Origin: Verrucomicrobiia bacterium
Lineage (GTDB): Bacteria; Verrucomicrobiota; Verrucomicrobiia; Limisphaerales; JAUIHU01
Length of the DNA stretch: 17,367 nt
Assembly (NCBI GenBank): GCA_030432175.1
Contig: JAUIHU010000016.1
Location: 1 to 17,367, forward strand
Direction: 5' to 3'
Part shown: one piece after another, positions 13,223 through 17,367 of the stretch
How positions within the stretch are numbered: the first letter of the stretch is position 1
Layout of the letters: each line of letters opens with the position of its first letter
Notes under the pieces: generated by a model
The model's database searches: none
What the model was told of the DNA's origin: nothing
The model's input: the letters and a program-made list of their open reading frames with translations, nothing else
Made by a program: the position numbers and the translations under genes

Positions 13223-15687
13223 AGTGGCCCACGCATGCCGATTATCAGGAAACGATTCAGAATCCCTCATTTTGCTTGAAGGACCCTGAACTCAAATCCG
13301 CAACCGTGGCCTGCAACATGCTGGGTCTGCCCAAGGTCATGTCCGGGAATTTCGCCAGTGTGTATGAACTCAGTCATAATGATGTGCGCTGGGCGGTTCG
13401 TTGTTTTGTTCGACAAGTTCCCAACCAACACAAACACTACGCGCTCCTGAGTCAACACCTGGGAAGTATCCGTCCAGAATGCCTGGTCGGCTTTGAGTAC
13501 ATCCTCGAAGGTATTCAGCTCCATGGTCGATGGTATCCCATCGTGAAAATGGATTGGGTTAAAGGCGATCCACTAAATGTATTTCTGGAAGATTACCATG
13601 AGGATCCAGACCTGCTCCTGAATATGGCTCAATCCTTTCGGGAGTTGGTTAATAGTTTAATCATTCACCAAATTGCACACGGGGACCTCCAACATGGAAA
13701 TATCATGGTCACCCCCGACAAAGAACTCAAGCTGGTGGATTACGACGGAATGTATGTCCCCCCTTTGGGACAGATCCAGAGCCCTGAACTCGGTCACGCC
13801 AACTATCAGCACCCTAAAAGAACTCCGCACTTTTACAATTCTACACTGGATCGGTTTTCAGCTCTGGTGGTTTACACTTCCTTGCGAGCGCTCGCAGCAG
13901 ATGCAGGGTTGTGGTCCACTTTTTATTGTGGAGAAAATCTCCTGTTCACGGCGGAAGATTTTAAGAATCCAGATGATTCGAATGTTTTCAAAGCGTTGCT
14001 CAATAGTCCGGATCCGTCAGTCAGTAAGTTGACACAACTTTTAAGGCGGAGCTGTCTGGGAAACATCACCGAGGTGGCTGAATTTGAACTCATGGTGAAT
14101 GCTGCTCTGAGTTCCAGCCCACTGCCTGAAAGTCTGTTGAGAACACCTGAACCAGCGAAAGCTCCGATAGATCGCAGCTCGGTGTGGTGGGATGAAGGGA
14201 ACTCAGAACAAGATAATCAGGAGCAGCCTGAAAATGAAACTGCCAATCAAAATTTATCACCACGCACAGGAGACACGGGAATTGTAGTTAGAGACTGGAC
14301 ACAGCCTGCGCCGTTAGCAGATGAGTCTTCTGCTGACAATGAGAACAACGAAACTGATATCCCTGACGAGTCAGAAGCCAGGGAAGACGAATCTGAGACC
14401 AGTCCAATTCTGTGGGTTGCGCTTTCTCTGGCTGCGGCAGGAATCTCATTCATACCTGGGCTGCATTTAATCGTTGGCGTCATAGGAATACTTATTGGAA
14501 TTTTTTCGTGGTCCAAAATTCCGAAATCAATATTGACGCATCGAGCCATGATAGGTGCGGCCATTGCTCTCAGCTGCCTGATGGTCGTTTACGGGGGTCT
14601 TCTACTTTCGTCTAAAACCTCTGAGAACCAAAGTTCACAGACCAGCGAAGCCACAAATGACGATGACGAAGATCGAGACTCAAACGAGGCTGAAAAATCT
14701 GTGAAACCTGACCGCGATACGGCATCCACAATGGAATCCAGCGCGGCGGCATCATCCGAAGAACAAACTAAACCCAACACATCCCTGGGGGCTCCCGCCG
14801 AATTTTCTTTAACAGAAACCATAGCATCTGGTGTGGGTGAGATTTGGAGTATTCGATTATCGACGAAGGAAGAAAGAATCGCTTTGGGTGGTGATTCTGG
14901 AGAGGTGGTTGTTTGGACGTGGCCTGGAAGAGAACTCCAGCATACATTTTCTGCTCATGAGGATGGGGTCGTTGACCTGGCGTTTACACCGGATGAAAGA
15001 TTATTGGTAACAGCAGGCAAAGATAAGAAAGTTCGTTTCTGGAATCTGCGTACAGGTTCAATGGAGAAAGAACATATCGACTATGACTGGGCATTCTTCC
15101 CAACGCGCCTGGCTGCCGATGCAAGATTGATGGTCACCAGCGCCCAGACCCGATCTAAAGCCAACATTTTTGAGCCCACTTCAAAATTCTTGATTCGTGA
15201 AATCCCCAAACATTCCAGCTGGATTTCAACACTGGAACTTTCACAGAATGCGGAATGGATCATTACCATCAGCGGCGACGACTCGATTCGCGCCATCAAA
15301 ACCAAAACGGGCGATATAGAACAATTATGGATCGGGGATCGGCGAGAGGAGGCAGTTGCGATTGCTCCAGATGCGACACATGTCGTTTTTGGAAATAGTG
15401 ACCATCAACTTGAAGCGCGCAGCCTGAGAACCGGTCAGCTAATGAGAAAGTATTCCCGGCATTTAGCTCCGATTAAACTCGCTCGGTTCTCGCCTAAGGG
15501 AAGATTCCTGGCCTCTGCGGGTAAGGATCAAGTAATCCGAATATGGGATTTAAATCTGAATCAATCCGGACAGACATTAAGTGGAAATGCAGGGGAATTA
15601 TTGGCCTTGGAATTCACACTAGACGAGCAAAGCTTGATTGCCGGAGGTCAAGATGGGAAACTTAGAGTGTGGGAAATGAAGCGTTAA
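13219..15687 (+). CDS. Membrane Ser/Thr kinase fused to a seven-bladed WD40 propeller
   Basis: The 822-residue protein has four parts. (1) A protein kinase-like domain (about 40-300) has a glycine loop GNFASVY (43-49), R61 where the usual VAIK lysine would be (WAVRCF), catalytic loop HGDLQHGN (154-161, D156), and LVDYDGMYVP (D174) for DFG. Conserved ELGHANYQHP and DRFSALVVY mark the TerY-linked kinase family. (2) An acidic linker spans about 320-395. (3) A hydrophobic block has two close helices (about 396-432), a basic loop SKIPKSILTHR, and a third helix (about 444-465), then an acidic Ser/Thr-rich spacer. (4) Seven WD40-like repeats span about 539-822; blades 2, 6 and 7 are the most regular (VRFWNL, IRIWDL, LRVWEM). 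Three helices with a positive inner loop would put the propeller in the periplasm. The start overlaps the phosphatase stop by four bases. Confidence 0.88.
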   Translation: MKWPTHADYQETIQNPSFCLKDPELKSATVACNMLGLPKVMSGNFASVYELSHNDVRWAVRCFVRQVPNQHKHYALLSQHLGSIRPECLVGFEYILEGIQLHGRWYPIVKMDWVKGDPLNVFLEDYHEDPDLLLNMAQSFRELVNSLIIHQIAHGDLQHGNIMVTPDKELKLVDYDGMYVPPLGQIQSPELGHANYQHPKRTPHFYNSTLDRFSALVVYTSLRALAADAGLWSTFYCGENLLFTAEDFKNPDDSNVFKALLNSPDPSVSKLTQLLRRSCLGNITEVAEFELMVNAALSSSPLPESLLRTPEPAKAPIDRSSVWWDEGNSEQDNQEQPENETANQNLSPRTGDTGIVVRDWTQPAPLADESSADNENNETDIPDESEAREDESETSPILWVALSLAAAGISFIPGLHLIVGVIGILIGIFSWSKIPKSILTHRAMIGAAIALSCLMVVYGGLLLSSKTSENQSSQTSEATNDDDEDRDSNEAEKSVKPDRDTASTMESSAAASSEEQTKPNTSLGAPAEFSLTETIASGVGEIWSIRLSTKEERIALGGDSGEVVVWTWPGRELQHTFSAHEDGVVDLAFTPDERLLVTAGKDKKVRFWNLRTGSMEKEHIDYDWAFFPTRLAADARLMVTSAQTRSKANIFEPTSKFLIREIPKHSSWISTLELSQNAEWIITISGDDSIRAIKTKTGDIEQLWIGDRREEAVAIAPDATHVVFGNSDHQLEARSLRTGQLMRKYSRHLAPIKLARFSPKGRFLASAGKDQVIRIWDLNLNQSGQTLSGNAGELLALEFTLDEQSLIAGGQDGKLRVWEMKR

Positions 15688-17367
15688 TTACACTTTGGTT
15701 CCGGATCCGAGCGGCGTTTCAGATTCGGTTTCTGTATCCTGTCCTCCTACTGTTTGCGTGCAACTGCGCCACTCCTCCTCCTGAGGAAATCGCGAACCGT
15801 CTTTCTACCTCTACCAGCGAGTCAGCTGTCCGGGATTTCAAAGAAATTTTAAAGTATCTGGATCGTCATCCCACTGATCCAGATAAACGTGTTTCATATA
15901 TTCAGGCGCTCGAAAAACTAAATCTGAAATTTAGTCTTCGCTCAGAATCTCCGGAACTCTTCCAAAATTGGCTGCAAGCCCTCAAGCGGCAAGCTCAGGC
16001 GGGTCCACGTCATCTAAAATCCAATCAGGCTGCTATCCGAGTCATGGCCAAATTGAATGATCCACAGCTTTGGCCCCATATTGAAAACCAAACCAGTTCG
16101 GGAGATTTGTCAATTCTGGCTGCAGCTCTAACTGGTTGGATGCAAGTGGATTCTTCCTCAAGTCTCAACCAACTCCCTCGTCAACAAATTCTTGAAATCT
16201 ATGCTAAAAGACTCAACGCGAGCCCGGATGTGATCAGTTCCTTGAAATCACTCCCACCTCAACGCAATCCCGCTCATTTGGCGCTCGCTCTTGAAAGCCT
16301 TTGGTACAAGAATCTGGAATCTGTGAAATCAGACTGGGTGAACTTCACTGCCAACCAATTGACAGATGCAGGACAAGTCCGCTTACTCGATTGGTTTGAA
16401 CGTTGGATCAGAAACAAAGCAATTGTCATCGCTCAATCCAATCCATCCCCAGCAGGAAATTTTGCTGAAGAATCAGCTGATGCGTTTAATGAAATTTTTC
16501 AAATCCTTCAACAGGTATCAATGGAGATCGATACCCATCCGGAAAGCGCCAGCAAAGCGAAAACCATTCTCGCAAACTCGGCGCCCTTCCATCTGGTTCC
16601 CAAACTGATCCAACTCATTCTGGACGCTTCACAATCTGACGCTGGCTCTGGTACAGACATCGCTGCCATAGGAAATCTTCAGTCGAATCTTGGATCTTTG
16701 GCGCTCATCACCCGGAGTATATACAAGTCGCAACCCAATCTGCATCATCTCGTTGAGTCAGGTTGGTTGCAGTGGAACAACAAATGGATTTTTATCTCTC
16801 CACAAAGCTGGAACAGATACCCGGAACTACTTGAACAAGTCCCGGGTATTATCACTTCCAATCTTTTTGAGATCCCGGTTGCTTTGATGGAAGAAACACT
16901 ACTGTTCGCTGAAAAACTGGATCGAACCCATGTGGCAAACGTTTATCATGTCATTGCTCCAGTCAACTTCCAGGAAGGCACCCGCATTCAAAAAGCCAGG
17001 AGCATCTCATTGGTTAGATCTATCGGACGTTGGCTCCAGACCGCGAGACCAGAAGAGGATACGTGGTCGGTGATTGAAAGTTTAGCCAACTTTATCTGGA
17101 GTCCGGACCCTGAAGTTTGGGATTGGATTGCGAGATATCTGTTGGAAGAGTACCCAGAAAAACTGGCATTGGCAACGGAGTCCCGTCTGGAATACAGCGT
17201 GGATCGAGAATCTTCGTCTCACCTTCAGGCTTTACTGGATTTTTATTGGAGAAGTTGTCAGTCACGAATTGATCAACCTGAAACCGGGAATATTCCTGGC
17301 TCGAACAAATGGGTGACACGAGCAGGGTATCGATATCGTCCTGACCTGATTTTGAAATGCTTTGCTC
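15669..17367 (+). CDS. Large probable lipoprotein, function unknown (3' end outside window)
   Basis: A frame open from 15666 to the right edge (566 codons, no stop) starts at GTG 15669, the only ATG, GTG or TTG before the signal sequence. It overlaps the kinase gene by 19 bases, with a weak GGGA about 10 bases upstream. The N-terminus has a basic region (R12, R14, R20) and a hydrophobic core, FLYPVLLLFACNCATPPP. The lipobox-like L-F-A-C31 has an unusual Phe at -2. The product is thus probably a lipoprotein, or a secreted or anchored protein. The rest is helical, with many Leu, Trp and Gln residues and irregular helical hairpins like a HEAT or TPR solenoid (for example PELFQNWLQALKRQA and IGRWLQTARPEEDTWSVIES), but no named domain is recognised. 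The tight overlap makes it the fourth gene of the vWA-PP2C-kinase operon and suggests it works with the kinase's propeller. Confidence 0.8.
   Translation, partial: MGNEALITLWFRIRAAFQIRFLYPVLLLFACNCATPPPEEIANRLSTSTSESAVRDFKEILKYLDRHPTDPDKRVSYIQALEKLNLKFSLRSESPELFQNWLQALKRQAQAGPRHLKSNQAAIRVMAKLNDPQLWPHIENQTSSGDLSILAAALTGWMQVDSSSSLNQLPRQQILEIYAKRLNASPDVISSLKSLPPQRNPAHLALALESLWYKNLESVKSDWVNFTANQLTDAGQVRLLDWFERWIRNKAIVIAQSNPSPAGNFAEESADAFNEIFQILQQVSMEIDTHPESASKAKTILANSAPFHLVPKLIQLILDASQSDAGSGTDIAAIGNLQSNLGSLALITRSIYKSQPNLHHLVESGWLQWNNKWIFISPQSWNRYPELLEQVPGIITSNLFEIPVALMEETLLFAEKLDRTHVANVYHVIAPVNFQEGTRIQKARSISLVRSIGRWLQTARPEEDTWSVIESLANFIWSPDPEVWDWIARYLLEEYPEKLALATESRLEYSVDRESSSHLQALLDFYWRSCQSRIDQPETGNIPGSNKWVTRAGYRYRPDLILKCFA

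Noticed and set aside
16366..16887. Small + strand frames at 16366-16608 and 16690-16887
   Set aside because: They lie in other frames inside the continuous open frame of the lipoprotein gene and show no protein-like features.
1..17367. CRISPR array, tRNA or rRNA genes
   Set aside because: No spaced direct repeats, cloverleaf-like segments or rRNA-like stretches were seen.

Overview
The window looks like chromosomal DNA of a Gram-negative bacterium, most plausibly from the Verrucomicrobiota (Opitutae-like). This placement rests on three things: the style of the MreB, RodA and RNase E/G sequences; a helical exported protein of a type I associate with that phylum; and frequent starts without a clear Shine-Dalgarno site. 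It is an inference, not a database match. All supported genes are on the + strand. I see no rRNA, tRNA or CRISPR array, and no complete insertion sequence.

Layout. (1) 1-1901, envelope-stress block: the 3' end of a gene that may be a YjfI/DUF2170-like protein; a short IS607-type serine recombinase homologue whose catalytic residues are replaced; and a PspA/IM30-family gene closed by a strong intrinsic terminator. (2) 1966-3348: a membrane-anchored helical protein of unknown function. (3) 3445-11227, cell-elongation cluster: mreB, mreC, mreD, mrdA (PBP2), rodA and rng (RNase E/G), closed by a second clear terminator. (4) 11361 to the window end, signalling operon: a vWA-domain protein, a divergent PP2C phosphatase, a Ser/Thr kinase fused through membrane helices to a seven-bladed WD40 propeller, and a large probable lipoprotein that runs off the right edge. 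The lipoprotein gene starts at a GTG inside the kinase gene.

How the genes work together. The mre/mrd genes encode the elongasome: MreB filaments, the MreC/MreD scaffold, and the RodA glycosyltransferase with its PBP2 transpeptidase. RNase E/G commonly neighbours mreBCD. The vWA-PP2C-kinase set matches the triad known from comparative genomics of tellurite/stress (Ter, TerY-P-like) systems. Here it appears adapted to the membrane. An odd number of predicted helices between kinase and propeller would place the propeller in the periplasm, the compartment where the next gene's lipoprotein would sit.

The most unusual items are this kinase-propeller-lipoprotein arrangement, the catalytically stripped recombinase with a possibly leaderless promoter, and a hairpin that ends exactly at the mreB start codon.
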